DNA of 64,000 bases from NCBI GenBank assembly GCA_963457665.1, contig OY735233.1, positions 24,193,428 through 24,257,427 of the forward strand, read 5' to 3'. This document shows, piece by piece, positions 42,741 to 53,755 of the stretch. The stretch comes from Thysanoteuthis rhombus. Taxonomy: Eukaryota > Mollusca > Cephalopoda > Oegopsida > Thysanoteuthidae. Below the pieces are notes generated by a model. It searched no databases and was not told where the DNA came from. It was given only the letters and a program-made list of their open reading frames with translations. Both the position numbers and the translations under genes were made by a program. Numbering within the stretch: position 1 is the first letter of the stretch; each line of letters starts with the position of its first letter.

Positions 42741-44870
42741 CCACTTAATCACAGATAGGAAAAATTAATAAGAAAATACCTGACAAAATGAATTATAATA
42801 TCAAACAATAATTTCAACAAAACCAACGGATAAATACCAATGAAGCCATTACCTGGTTCAGCAACATTAAGAAGAAAAAATACTTTTTGTACTATTCGAC
42901 ATCACCGATTTCTAGCCCTCTATATCTTTGAGGAAGCCATGGAATTTGCAAAAATCTATACTAATATCAACCACAGAGATATAGAAATAATCGAACACTG
43001 TAGACAGACGATTCTCTTCCACAATCGAGAACAATGGGCAAAAAAACCCAACGTCTGCAGTTTTGATTTTTCTATGGGTTGTCTCGATTCAGCCGAGATG
43101 TTAGACTTAATCGGTTAGTATATTTTATATAACCTCACCAGAAAACTAGAGTCTAAAAATGTAAGACCGTACTGGGACGACGTACTACTAATTGTAGAAA
43201 ACAGCACAGTGCAAAAAGTGAAAACATTAAAAAATATATGATAAAAGAAATGAAAAAAACTGAACTTTAATGTTGAAATCAAGGTTAATATAAAAATCCT
43301 GCATCTTTTCAAATGTCACTTTTAATTTAAATGATAATACGCATAAACCTTGTCGAAAAGAAAACTCTGAAATTACAATGATGATTACGAGTTCAAACTA
43401 CCCGAATAGAATCATTAAAAAGATCCCTAATCAAGAGAAACTAGACTAATATGTAATTCTTCAAATGAATCATTATTCAACGATGTTAGAAATGAAATAT
43501 ACTGAAGCCCTAAAGAACAGAGCTTTCACCAAAACCAGCTTTAAATGTGATTAATAAAAGTTAATTCCAATAGAGTAAAACATAGCAACAACAACAAAAA
43601 CAGAAAGGTAAGAAAATTCATCTGATATAATCCACCATCCAATCTGCAAGTAAAAACTAACTTAGGAAAAACATTCATCTAATTGATAGAAAACACTCCC
43701 ACCCGAGAAATCCATTGAGTGACACATTCAACAAGAATAAACTGAAAATCAGATTTAGTTGTACGGATGATTTTAATAAACTCATAACAAAACATAACCA
43801 TAGAGTAATAAGAATTCATACAAACGAAAAAAAAAAAAAAACAAAAGAAACATAAATAACAGATGCCCTTTGCAAAACAAATGTTTCAAATCGAATATCG
43901 TATACCAGGCCGAGATATCAACCCAAGAGAAACCCTTAAAAATGATACATTACTTAGGAATATCGAAAATACCCTTCAAACTAAGATGAGCCAACCATAT
44001 ATCATCATTTACAAATTAGAAATGTAAAAATGATACATCATTGTTGACATATCACTGGTGACTGATTGATATCACTTAAACTCACGGTAAAATGGAAGCA
44101 ATTTGAACTAACATACGTATGCCTAAATATTGGAACCCCTCGTTACCTATATCTGCATGACAAATTTGAAATCCTAACTTTTGCCAACAAAACAACCACA
44201 AAAAATCAGAATTATTTAAAGAATGAATTGAATAGCGTTAAAATGCCGGCATCTCTCAAAATTTCTATCGCTAAACATAATGCAATAACCCATGTATGGG
44301 TATACTAATAATAACCACCTTAGGTATCTTATTCACATGGCCACCTTAAAAGATGACCCAGCCAACATAATTATCTTGGACATGTGGAAACAGACCAAAC
44401 CCTAAATAATCAGATTGACAACTAAGGTTATACAAAAGGGAACTATGATATTGGAAAACCGATTCATGTGAAAAAAAAGTACTCTCAGAAAGGAAACATA
44501 CCACAAAATTACTGATAGATCAACCACATAGTGATAACAAAAATGCCCTCACAATACTCTCCTAATTCATAATTCATAATCACCAAAAATCATAGCATCC
44601 CCATTGAAAGGAAAACACAACAAGCAATGACCAACCACTGAATAAGAATATATATGATTATAAAAAAAGGAAGAAAAGAAAAATAGGCAACCTTTCCCCT
44701 AAAATATACTACATAGGAATCTAAAATAAACCGAATCATTCGCCCAAAGAAGCCCAAACAAGGCAGGAACATTAACATGTTTGTGTAGCGAATCCTTACT
44801 CCATTATTTATATGTGTATATGTTTTTATGTATAATGTGAACAATGGAAAATGTGAAGGACTCATGGAAA
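42741..44870 (+). mobile_element. Penelope-like retroelement, decayed
   Basis: The plus strand begins within the reverse transcriptase. 'NTNEAITWFSNIKKK'-like, 'YTNINHRDIEIIEHCRQTIL', 'FHNREQWAKK' and 'FDFSMGCLDSAEMLDLIG' match the FDVTMGS.DGAEVCELVG region typical of Penelope-like RTs. A YRDDGL-equivalent segment and a following H-PPSI..QIP-like stretch are recognisable around 43170-43530. 44066-44290 corresponds to the C-terminal GIY-YIG-type endonuclease region. The terminal segment with GAAGAAGCCCAAACAAGGC-like sequence is at 44708-44790. It is an old, inactive copy with many breaks. Confidence 0.85.
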
Positions 44871-45134
44871 CTTAATTAATTAGTTAATCTATTATTGTAT
44901 TAATTGGTGATCTAAACATGTTTCGGAAGGTATTCCTATCTTCAGTAGCGTGTGCTTTGTGTGTGTATACCATTCAATGGTCATAAGTTTTCTGCGGAAA
45001 ATAAATTTAGCATCAGATGCTTTGCTTTGGAAGCAAAAACTGGAATTCAATCTTGTATGGTTATCCTGATGAGTGGAACTTAGTTCAGTCTGTGATGAAG
45101 TCCGTGTTTGTCTGTGGCAAGATGCAGTGGTTGC

Positions 45135-45290
45135 AGCAGTAGAGGGTCCTGGAGAGGCCATAGAGCGTCAGAGTTGAAGGGCAGTAGTTTAGAATTAGAT
45201 TGTGTGAGTAGATTGGGGATAGTATAGATAATGGAGTGCTGAGGTCAAAGAACCTCATATGTATTATCCTTACAGGTCATTGAAAGTTTG
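45135..45290 (+). repeat. repeat D8, copy 2
   Basis: Matches 37498-37655 (GGTCCTGGAGAGGCCATAGA, GGGCAGTAGTTTAGAATTAG). It starts ~265 bases after the Penelope-like element. Confidence 0.72.
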
Positions 45291-45554
45291 TTGGTTCTGA
45301 TTTGTACAAATGGAATACCATACAAAGAGCTTAGTTGTTATTGGTCTGAGTGACTGAAGTTTCCAATATTAGATGTATCTAAGGGAAGGTAGAATGTGAA
45401 TGTGAGGTTGCTATTAGAGGGAGGATTATGATTTAGAGATCTGTCTGTGTGGTTACGGACGTTAAAATTTGGTGTCAAGTCCATTAGGGGAACAAGTTTT
45501 AAGTTAGTTGATCCACATATCTTTGTGTCTTCCTAGAATTCTATTTATGTCAGT

Positions 45555-45558
<4 letters not shown>

Positions 45559-45622
<64 letters not shown>

Positions 45623-45650
45623 ATGCGTGCGTGTGTGTGTGTGTGTGTGG
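45559..45650. repeat. (TA)n(TG)n compound microsatellite
   Basis: About 40 bases of TA then about 52 bases of TG with GCG interruptions. Confidence 0.95.
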
Positions 45651-46078
45651 CTATTTTTGCAAAGATACATCATGTAGCTTCTTCGATATGGGCCATTTTT
45701 ATGGGTGAAGTGGCTACATTAAAAAAAACTGACTATTGTGTATTTTTAATTGGCTCGCACCTGTAGATTTCATTTCCCCAGTATTAACGCTCGAGTTATT
45801 TCTTCTGAAAAATCGGACAGTTTGTTAGTAGAAGACTTCAAGTTTACGCTGAGTAAAAAAAAAATGGATAACTTTTTGTCATTTTATTGATTTCCATACG
45901 TTCTTCTTCCCCCGAAGTACTCAAGCAGACGCGCATTGAACATTTACAAAACGATGAAATGATAAAAATGAACAAACCTAGAAAGCATACAAGATGTATT
46001 GTAATAACCTTTATGTTATTAACAAGAACTAAGATTACAGTTTGCTTTTGTTTCTATCATATTTTGCTCATGTAGGTA

Positions 46079-46080
<2 letters not shown>
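45651..46080. other. unassigned AT-rich sequence
   Basis: No feature recognised. Confidence 0.6.
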
Positions 46081-46132
<52 letters not shown>

Positions 46133-46155
46133 GATAGATAGATAGATAGATCAAA
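46081..46155. repeat. (TA)n(GATA)n microsatellite
   Basis: About 48 bases of TA then GATA units. Confidence 0.95.
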
Positions 46156-46321
46156 AGCTGCTCTACATAAGTCGAAAAGTGCATCGCTGTGTATTTTGAC
46201 TGGCAGATCGATAGTTACATACCTGCCAGAAGAGCACACACCGATAAAAAGAAAATTGACAAGAGACGAAAGACACTGTCGTTGATTGAAGTCACGTTGA
46301 ACAGATCTGAAAGAAAGAGGC

Positions 46322-46752
46322 AAAAGGTCTTATTAGTCACACATTAGAAACCATTACAAGAACAACGTCTCTTGACAACATGCTGTGTTGGGGGTGATCA
46401 ATTGGAAAATGGGGAAAAAAGGTGATAAAATAAATAAATCACTTCTCCCAGCTTTTGTTGTATAGTGATCACAAAAAAGTCCGAATAAAAAAAGAAAAAA
46501 AAAAACAAGTGTTGATGGTTCTGGACATAAACTGAGGGACCAATTCAGCATACTATTACATTAGAAATTGAACCCTTCTCCGCTAAAAACTCATTTGAGT
46601 GATAAAAAAAAATCCAGTAGTAAATATTTATATTTTCATCTCTCTAGCTCCTTTGGGGTGGCCTGTACGAGTGATAGATGCATATAGCCAGCCAGACCAA
46701 ATTGAAAACTGAAAAAAAAACCTATGCTGACAGTTTTGTTGACGGTTTTGGT
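46322..46752 (+). repeat. R1 interspersed repeat, full length
   Basis: It runs from AAGGTCTTATTAGTCACACA to TGACAGTTTTGTTGACGGTT. All family blocks are present, with an A run at 46490-46505. Confidence 0.87.
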
Positions 46753-47029
46753 CGAGCTCTACGGAGGGCAACATTAAAAGAAAATGAAATGTAATGACCC
46801 AGTGGTGTTAAGATCAAGAAGATTTTTGAAAAGTCTGAGTTAACTTGGGGCAGGGGAGGGGGTAATCTCATGTCCCTTGGTTTCCTCTGAACATTGATGA
46901 GTAAGCAATGCCCTTGCTCTGGCCGATGGCTCCAGCAATCACCTATTACATACTCGACTTGTTCGATATGTGAAATAGTCTTAGAGGCAACAAGAAACTG
47001 AAGTGGCACCATTCATTCCAACCTGTGCT

Positions 47030-47280
47030 ACATATATATAATGCTATTCCAACATGGAATGGAGCACTCTAGTGGATGAGGAATATATACGATTAATAAA
47101 TATATCGCTTAAATTCAACCACACTGACTTCCAGTTCCGTGGAATAGAGGGAGGATGCCAGCCTCCGAGTCTGAAGCTAAAGTTTCTATCCTGCCTCTTG
47201 GTACTGGATGGGATAATGGATAGTCTATAGCCACACTGAAGAGTTGTAATACAGCGAAATAGCTGTTAGTGGGTGACAGT
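47030..47280 (+). mobile_element. tRNA-like SINE, family S2, copy 1
   Basis: Colinear with 49915-50165 over 250 bases: GGAGCACTCTAGTGGATGAG, TATATCGCTTAAATTCAACC, GCCAGCCTCCGAGTCTGAAG, ACTGGATGGGATAATGGAT and AGCCACACTGAAGAGTTGTA. The middle is tRNA-like, but copy 2 preserves it better. It ends at a T-rich and TA array. Confidence 0.75.
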
Positions 47281-47368
47281 ATTTTTTTAAATATATTTAT
47301 TTATTTATTCATTTTTTTATTTTTATTTTTTTATTTTTTTATTTTTTTTTATTTTTATTTTTTTTATT

Positions 47369-47467
<99 letters not shown>

Positions 47468-47480
47468 TAGATAGATATAG
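47281..47480. repeat. T-rich tract and (TA)n microsatellite
   Basis: About 90 bases of T-runs with ATT, then ~90 bases of TA, then GATA units to 47480. In both S2 copies the SINE's 3' end leads into TA repeats. Confidence 0.94.
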
Positions 47481-47685
47481 ATAGGTGGGTTTATGCCTTG
47501 AATATTGACAGAATGATCAAAAGAAATTAGAGTAAAGAATTACTATGATAAAAATAGTTTTTTTCGCTTCGTACGTCAGCGTAACTCAGCAAAATCGACG
47601 CATGGAAAGCAGAATTTCTTTTGGCGAGTAGATGCTGTAACTTGGAGAATAAAACAAATCCGGGTGATTTTCAACCGTTACTCTC

Positions 47686-49392
47686 TTGAAACATTCTCTC
47701 TTCTTTCAAGGGTCAAAAGAAAGGGAAAGTTTTTCTCTTTTTTTTTCAGGGGTCAAAAGTAAGGAAAACATTTTTTCCTTTTAGGGTCAAATGCAAGGGA
47801 AACATTTCTCTCCTTCCAGGGGTGAAAAGTTTGGTAAATCTTCTCTCTCTTTTCATGCGTCAATAGTAAAAAAAAATTCTCCTTTCCTTTCAGGCGTCAA
47901 AAATAAGGGAAACATTTTATTTCCTATCAGGGGTCAAAAGTGAAGGAAGCCTTCTCTTTCCTTGCAGGGGTCAAAAGTGAATGAAGCATTTTCTCTCGAA
48001 TCATGAGTAAAAAAGGGATACATTTTGTCATTTTCAGGAGACAAAAATGAGGTTAAGTATTTTCTTCCCTTCAGGGTTCAAAATTGAGGGGAAATATTTT
48101 TTTTCTTTTTTCAAGGGTCAAACGTAAGGGGGAAATTTCTTCTTTCTGGGATTAAAAGTGAGGGAAAAATTTCTCTCCTTTCAAGCGTTAAAAGTCAGGC
48201 AAAGTTTCTCTCTCTGTTCAGGGCTCAAAATTAAGGGAAATCTCAGGGGTCAAAAGTAAGGGAAATATTTTCTCTCTTTTCAGGTGTGAAAAGTGAGGGG
48301 GATATTCCACCCCTTTCGAGGGTCGGAACAAGAAGAAATATTTCTCTCCTTTCATGGGTCAAAAGTAAGGGGAAACGTCTTCTCTCCATTCAGGGGTAAA
48401 AAAAACTAAGGGAAACTTTGGTTTCTTTTCAGGAGTCGAAAATTAGGGTAAATTTTTATTTCCTTTCGGGATCAAAAGTAAGGAAAATTTTTTCTTTGCC
48501 TCAAGGGCTCAAAAGTGAACAGAACATTTTCTCTCCTTTCATGAATCAAAAGTGAGGGGAACATTTTCTCTCCTTTCATGGGTCAAACGTAAGGGGAATA
48601 TTTTCTCTCCTTCTGGGGATCAAAAAAAAAGGGAAACTTCATCTTTCTTTCCAAAGTCAAAAAAGAAAAAAAAGGGAAACATTTTCTCTTCTTTCAGGGG
48701 TCAAAAGTGAGGGAGTTTTTTTTCTCTCTTTTTGGAGATCAAAAGTTACATAAACTTGTTCTATCCTTTCAGTGAGATAAACATTTCCATTCATTTTACC
48801 GGTTAAAAGTCAGTGAAACTTTTTTCTCTATTCAGGCTTCGAAAGTGAGAGAAAAATTTCCTCTGCTTCTAGTGGTCAAAAGTGAGGTCAAATATTTTCT
48901 CTCCCATTGGGGATCAAAAGTAAGAGAAGCACTTGCTTCCTTTCGGGGTCAAAAGAAAGGAAACATCCGTTCTTTCAGGGTTCAAAAGTAAGGGAAATAT
49001 TTTGTCTCCTCTCAGGGGTCAAAAGTATGAGGAACATTTTCTCTCATTTTAGGGGTCAAAAGTGGGGGAAACCTTTTCTTTCCTTCCAGGGATCCAAAGT
49101 GAGGGAAACCTCTTCTCTTTTCAAGGGTCAAAGGTTAGCAGAAACATTTCTCTCCATTCATGGGTCAAAAGTAAGGGAAACATTTTTTCTTCTCTCTGGG
49201 ATCAAAAGTAACGAAAACATATTCTCTCCTGTCGGGGTTCAAGAGTGAGTAAACATTTTTTCTCTATTCATAGATCAAAACTAAGAGAAACATTCCTCCC
49301 CTTTAAAGGGTCAAAAATAAGGGAAACATTTTCTGGCCTCACAGACGTTAAAAGTGAGGGTTTATCTGTTCCACTTTCAGGGTTCAAATGGT
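47686..49392. repeat. ~36-bp minisatellite with splice-site-like units
   Basis: About 47 imperfect units of ~36 bp (some 34-39). The consensus is TTTTCTCTCCTTTCAG then GGGTCAAAAGTAAGGGAAAC. Each unit has a pyrimidine tract ending in CAG, a 9-nt GGGTCAAAA and GTAAGG or GTGAGG. Because the common period is 12 codons, frames stay open across several units. The plus frame at 48907-49248 encodes repeats like 'GSKVRETFFLLS' and 'GSKVRETSSLFK'. Period drift and stops elsewhere argue against a maintained protein. No neighbouring exon is recognisable. Confidence 0.92.
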
Positions 49393-49914
49393 TTTGAATT
49401 GTTAGAGTTTGATATACTAGGGTGACAATATTACTGTACGAATCAACGTAACAAAGTATAAGAAGGAAAAGCGTTGAGGTTTTGAACAGTACAGATGTTG
49501 CATCGAATTAACTGCGCTAATCAAGGTACACTTGTATAGGGACGAATATGCTTAAAAGTATTCAAAAAACAAGAATCATGGAAATATATTTTGAAAAGTG
49601 TCCTAAATACAAAGAGTTAATGGAAGCAAAGTGAAAAACCAAAAACACAGTCAGAGAGAAATAGTCATACATATTGACTGTAGACTTAATGGATAACGAA
49701 GAAAATTGTAAAGAACTTAGTGAGCGTCTTTCAGGCTTTTTATATGATGACGATTCGCTGAAATGGCCGACCGATAGGATTTAGTTCTCTGGAAGAGCAG
49801 GAAGAATTACTGGTACCAATTATATACCATCGTGTATAATTTATATATGAAAGCAACAGGATACACACACACACACACACACACACATACATAAGTGAAG
49901 TAACTCATTCATTG
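49393..49914. other. unassigned, with (CA)n at 49861-49889
   Basis: An unassigned AT-rich stretch ending in a short CA array. Confidence 0.65.
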
Positions 49915-50163
49915 TAAGCTTACGCAATGCTCTTCCATAGGAATAGAGCACTCTGGTGGATGAGGAATTCAAGAAGCTAAATGAATATATGGCTTAAATC
50001 CAGCCTTACTGACCGTCCACTTCCGTTACCCAGCGGTAGGATACCGGCCTCCGGGTCTGAAGCAAAGGTTTCAATCCTGCCTCGTGGTACTGGTTGGGAT
50101 AATGGATTGTCTATAGCCACACTGAAGAGTTGTAATACAACGAAACAACTGTCTGTTCATGAC

Positions 50164-50165
<2 letters not shown>
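49915..50165 (+). mobile_element. tRNA-like SINE, family S2, copy 2
   Basis: The centre reads GTTACCCAGCGGTAGGATAC, then CGGCCTCCGGGTCTGAAGC, then AAAGGTTTCAATCCTGCC. This has an A-box-like CAGCGGTAGG and a B-box-like GGTTTCAATCC at tRNA spacing. The tRNA-like part is preceded by a ~100-base leader shared with copy 1 and followed by the AGCCACACTGAAGAGTTGTA tail, so it is not a plain tRNA 5' head. Confidence 0.72.
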
Positions 50166-50204
<39 letters not shown>

Positions 50205-50205
50205 T
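50166..50205. repeat. (TA)n microsatellite
   Basis: About 20 TA units at the 3' end of S2 copy 2. Confidence 0.94.
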
Positions 50206-50254
50206 AGTTATGCCTTGCAAAAGAAAATTCACTGATTTACAGATTTTCTCCATT

Positions 50255-50575
50255 ATCTGAATGGAGAGCCTTGCGATAAAACCCCTTCGTAAGTCGAAAT
50301 GGCGTAAAGTGAAAAACAAATCAACATTAATTTATCTATGAACTTTGTCGAGCGTACCCCGAACCCCAAAATGGTTATGATGGTATGTCACGCTGAGTCA
50401 TTGGAGGTCGTGCTGGTGGAAAATACAAGATACTGGGGTGTAGAAGTGAAAGTGAGGTGTATGTGTGCTGCCTCTATAATGATTTACTGGAAAACAAAAT
50501 CTGAACGCTATCTTTGCTTTCTATTCCACCTTTTCTTTTGTTAAAGCGAACTTTCGTTAAGCGGGACAAAAAATT
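50255..50575 (+). repeat. repeat D6, copy 1
   Basis: It aligns with 58365-58690. Shared: TAAGTCGAAATGGCGTAAAG, TTTATC..TGAA...GAGC, ATGGTATGTCACGCTGA, GGAGG..G.T and GCATCTATAA.GA-like blocks. It ends GCGAACTTTCGTTAAGCGGG. CTTCGTAAG near the start and ACTTTCGTTAAG near the end hint at inverted ends. Family not identified. Confidence 0.65.
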
Positions 50576-50924
50576 ATCTTCATTCCAGGGGAAGAGCCCA
50601 TCGATATGAATGGCGGATAGATGTTCATGCCTTCAAGTAGAAGAGTCCAGTGTTACAGGTATTGGACCAAGAAAATCACATTTCATTATAAGATCGATGT
50701 CTGCCAGGTTTTTCCGTCCCGGTTTTGAGGCACTTGCTATTCTTCGTCACTCTTTTCAGTCATTTCTACCGTTTTACTGGTTGAAAACCGTGGCCCAACT
50801 GTCAGCATATGTTTCTTCAGTTTTTAAGTTGGTTTTGCTGTCTGGAAGGCCAAGTATCATGCTTACAGGTCATGCTAATGATGCTAGATAGTTGAAAATT
50901 TAAACATTTACTTATTCAAAATAG

Positions 50925-51335
50925 CATCCACATCTTACGCCATAAATGTCGCTGGTCTTTGAGTCCAGACAAGCGTATGTTCATTGCATCATAATCTTCA
51001 AAAAACCTGCAGACATTGTCAAAAACTCCAACCCCAGACAACCACTGGACTGAGAAAGAATTTATTTCACACTCAAGTGACCCAGCCATTGAATGCTTCC
51101 AGTGGGAGAGACCATTTACTCCGAATCGATCAGTGCATTCAGAAACAATCTATTGAAGGATACCGGAGACACTCCAAGTTCAACTACCAATTTTCATATC
51201 AGCACTGTCCCAACTTGTCCGCCTGGCTGGGCAAGATTAATCGGAGGACTGCACGTAATTTCATGGCGCTATTCAGCCTCCATCAAAAACTATTTAAAGG
51301 TATTAAAGGTATGATTATGTCTGCAGAGAAAAATG
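50925..51335. other. unrecognised GC-richer insert within R1
   Basis: About 410 bases less AT-rich than the surroundings, with overlapping plus-strand frames (50984-51418, 51093-51314). I see no known domain in either frame. Its position inside R1 means it arrived after R1, so it is probably a mobile element not otherwise present here. Confidence 0.55.
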
Positions 51336-51474
51336 ATTTTTTTTGTTTGTTTTTTTTTCAATTCATCCTAAATAGGTTTTTAGTTTGGGGTTCGATTTCC
51401 AATGATCATTCATGCTAAATTGAACATAATTTGTGTTTGGCAGCATTATTTTTTGAAAATTCAAACTTTTTTCA

Positions 51475-52097
51475 ATCATCATCATCATCATCATCATCAT
51501 CGGTGTCTGTCGTTGGACATCATCATCATTATCATTATTCTTTTACCGTTCGTTGTTTCGCTACATCTCTCTGCGTTGCAGAGTCAATATTTTCTGAATT
51601 TGTCTAGTTCGTCTCTCCATCTTGTATTCTACCGGCCTCGATTTCGCATGTGATCTCTGGGGATCCATTTAGTGAGTCGTGATGTCCATCGATTGTCTAC
51701 CATTCTTGCAACATGACCTGCCCATTACCATTAAAGTTTTCTGATAGATTCTATAATGTCTCGAATTCCTGTTTTCTTCCTGATATACTGTGTTGTCTTG
51801 TGATTGCTGCATGTGAGATTGAGCATGATTCTCTCATGTGTGCGTTGCATGCTTCTCAGTTTGCAGGTCTGTCTCTTGGTTAGGTTCCATGTTTAAACTC
51901 CATAAGTGACAATCGGGAGGATGCATTGGTTGTATACTCCTCTTTTCAAGATTAATGGTATCGTCTTGTTTTTGACGGTTGAGCTTGCTCTACCGAAGGC
52001 TTGCCATCCTAGAGTGATACACCTCCTGAAAGATTCGCCAAATCTCTCTATCGTGAGCATCACGGAGCCAGTGCTTTCTGAAATTATCTAGTAAGAC
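51475..52097 (-). mobile_element. RTE-like LINE, 3' fragment with (GAT)n tail, in R1
   Basis: The tail is (ATC)n on the plus strand (51476-51500). The minus strand carries AGHVARM / DNRWTS / TYGA(E)TWNL equivalents up to a GWQAFGRASSTVKNKTIP-like segment near 51990. A second short 3'-end piece (GAAAGATTCGCCAAATCTCT to GAAATTATCTAGT) at 52027-52097 adds a partial duplication of the element's end. Confidence 0.87.
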
Positions 52098-52240
52098 ATT
52101 CCATCAACAAAAAGCGAGAAAAGTAACTCATTCATTGATTGCCCCTTTTCCAATTTTTGATAGAACACCACAAACACGACAGGCCCACAAGAGACGCTGG
52201 TCACATGACGTTTTCTATTGAGCAACTGACCAGACCTGTT

Positions 52241-52441
52241 CAACTCTTATTTTATTGTCTGGCATTTTTCCGGCTTCCCCTGTTGGGGTGTGACGCACAC
52301 GTTGTGTGTCGTTTGAAGCTGTCTTGCCCGACCGGAACCAACTTTGGAGTTGGAATAGCCAGAGATGATTTTGAAAGGTATCTACATGTCTGACAGCTCC
52401 AGTTGATATGTAGCCGTTTTTCAAGTAATTGATCTTCATCA

Positions 52442-52517
<76 letters not shown>

Positions 52518-53317
52518 TGCCAAATAACGTTTGGTATGTTACAATATGAAGGCAGGGAGGGACTGTTTGATTGAATATTCCTTTTTTCATTCTTAGATAT
52601 CTTATTTATTTTCAAATAACACTTCTGTTAAAGATACTTTTTGCGTGGGTATACGTGAACTTTACGCACATACTTGGTCAAAGATAGGATAGTTTACAGG
52701 GTAACCCTTTCCAGACACCAAAAAGGAGGATAGAAAAATCCTAAGTAGATTTATTATGACAAGATAAAGCATGGTGATTTGGAACCCCTGCAGATAGATA
52801 GCCAGTCACAGCCACTCAATAAAAAAGACTCCACCAGAAAGAAAGTGAAAAGGTGTTGATAAAAAAGGACAGTGTATAAGGAAGTAAGAAAGATAGACAG
52901 TAAGTTTAATTGCGTGAGAAACGAAAGAAAGCGGGAGGGAAAAAAGGGTAAAGGGTAGATAATTATCTAGTTCTGGTATCAGGTGAAAGAAGAAGGCAAG
53001 GTAATTTGGTAAAAAAGAAATAACGATAGTGTCAAGGGACCCAAGGTTGGTCAGCAGAAAGGAGAGTAGTAGGGTAGCGGACACCAGTCCTGTTGGAGGT
53101 AGAAGGACTGATTAACCTCTCATCCACCTCTCTCTCTCTTTCTCTATCGGTGAGGATTTCATTTGGTCTTCAAAGTTGATCGGTGTATTTTTGATCGGCC
53201 GAAATGACGAAAAATAAACTTCGACTTTGAATCCCCAGATGAGCCTTGCGTCTTTAGTTCCTTCCCATTGTTGCAGTCGCATGGAATGCATTACGGTACA
53301 TTGTCGGAATGCAACCC
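52241..53317. other. unassigned, with (TA)n at 52441-52515
   Basis: It holds one 75-base TA array. 53100-53290 is GC-richer and leads into the 5S-like sequence. No gene recognised. Confidence 0.6.
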
Positions 53318-53428
53318 CCTCCTGCCCTGCCAAGTACACTGGTTCTCGTAAGGTCACAAAAGTTGAGCGACGTCGAACCAGGTCATTACCCAGATGTATA
53401 ACGATCTGGGAATACCAGGTTCCATGTG
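53318..53428 (+). pseudogene. 5S rRNA-like sequence (pseudogene or 5S-derived SINE)
   Basis: TACACTGGTTCTCGTAAGGT, AAGTTGAGCGACGTCGAACC and CATTACCCAGATGTATAACG correspond to the 5S CACCGGTTCTCGTCCGATC, GAAGTTAAGCAACGTCGG and TACTTGGATGGGTGACCGC blocks. TGGGAATACCAGGTTCCATG matches the 3' part. It is diverged at other sites than the copy at 9746, so neither derives directly from the other. The box C region is damaged, so transcription is unlikely. Confidence 0.75.
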
Positions 53429-53755
53429 CAGTAACAAGATTGTTCTACGATCGTCTCAGCCCATACCAAGTAGCCAATTAATAGAACATCTTGCCAAAAT
53501 AGGACCTAACTGTGCACCGGAACGTCCCCATGCATATGCTCCCCTCTCCCAAGGGCCGAAACTCTCAGATGATTAAGTGGCTACGATCATTGAATATACA
53601 TACATATAAATATGTACGTACGTTTTGACAGAATTTTGCCAGAATTTTGACTTGAGATTAAGAATACAAAAACTGGTAACAATCAATAGTTGCGCGGAAG
53701 AAAAAATAAATCAAATATTCGGTGCGAAATTCTTTCAATTTTGATGATGGGTTAT
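53429..53755. other. unassigned sequence
   Basis: 53430-53580 is GC-richer and may be the body of the 5S-derived element. No similarity to the sequence after 9870 that I trust. Confidence 0.5.

Larger units (their letters stand above)
50785..52240 (-). repeat. R1 interspersed repeat split by two insertions
   Basis: R1 pieces lie at 50785-50924 (3' end), 51336-51474 (middle) and 52098-52240 (5' end, TTTTCTATTGAGCAACTGAC). All are in minus orientation and in the right order. The two gaps hold an unrecognised ~410-base insert and an RTE fragment. Confidence 0.82.

Noticed and set aside
45045-45110. Hammerhead ribozyme, suggested by CCTGATGAGTGGAACTT near a Penelope-like element
   Set aside because: CTGATGAG is present, but the GAAAC core and flanking helices could not be found in place.
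48907-49248. 113-codon frame with 12-residue repeats as a repeat-protein gene
   Set aside because: It covers only ~9 of ~47 units, unit length drifts, and stops occur on both sides. I keep it as a property of the minisatellite, not a CDS.
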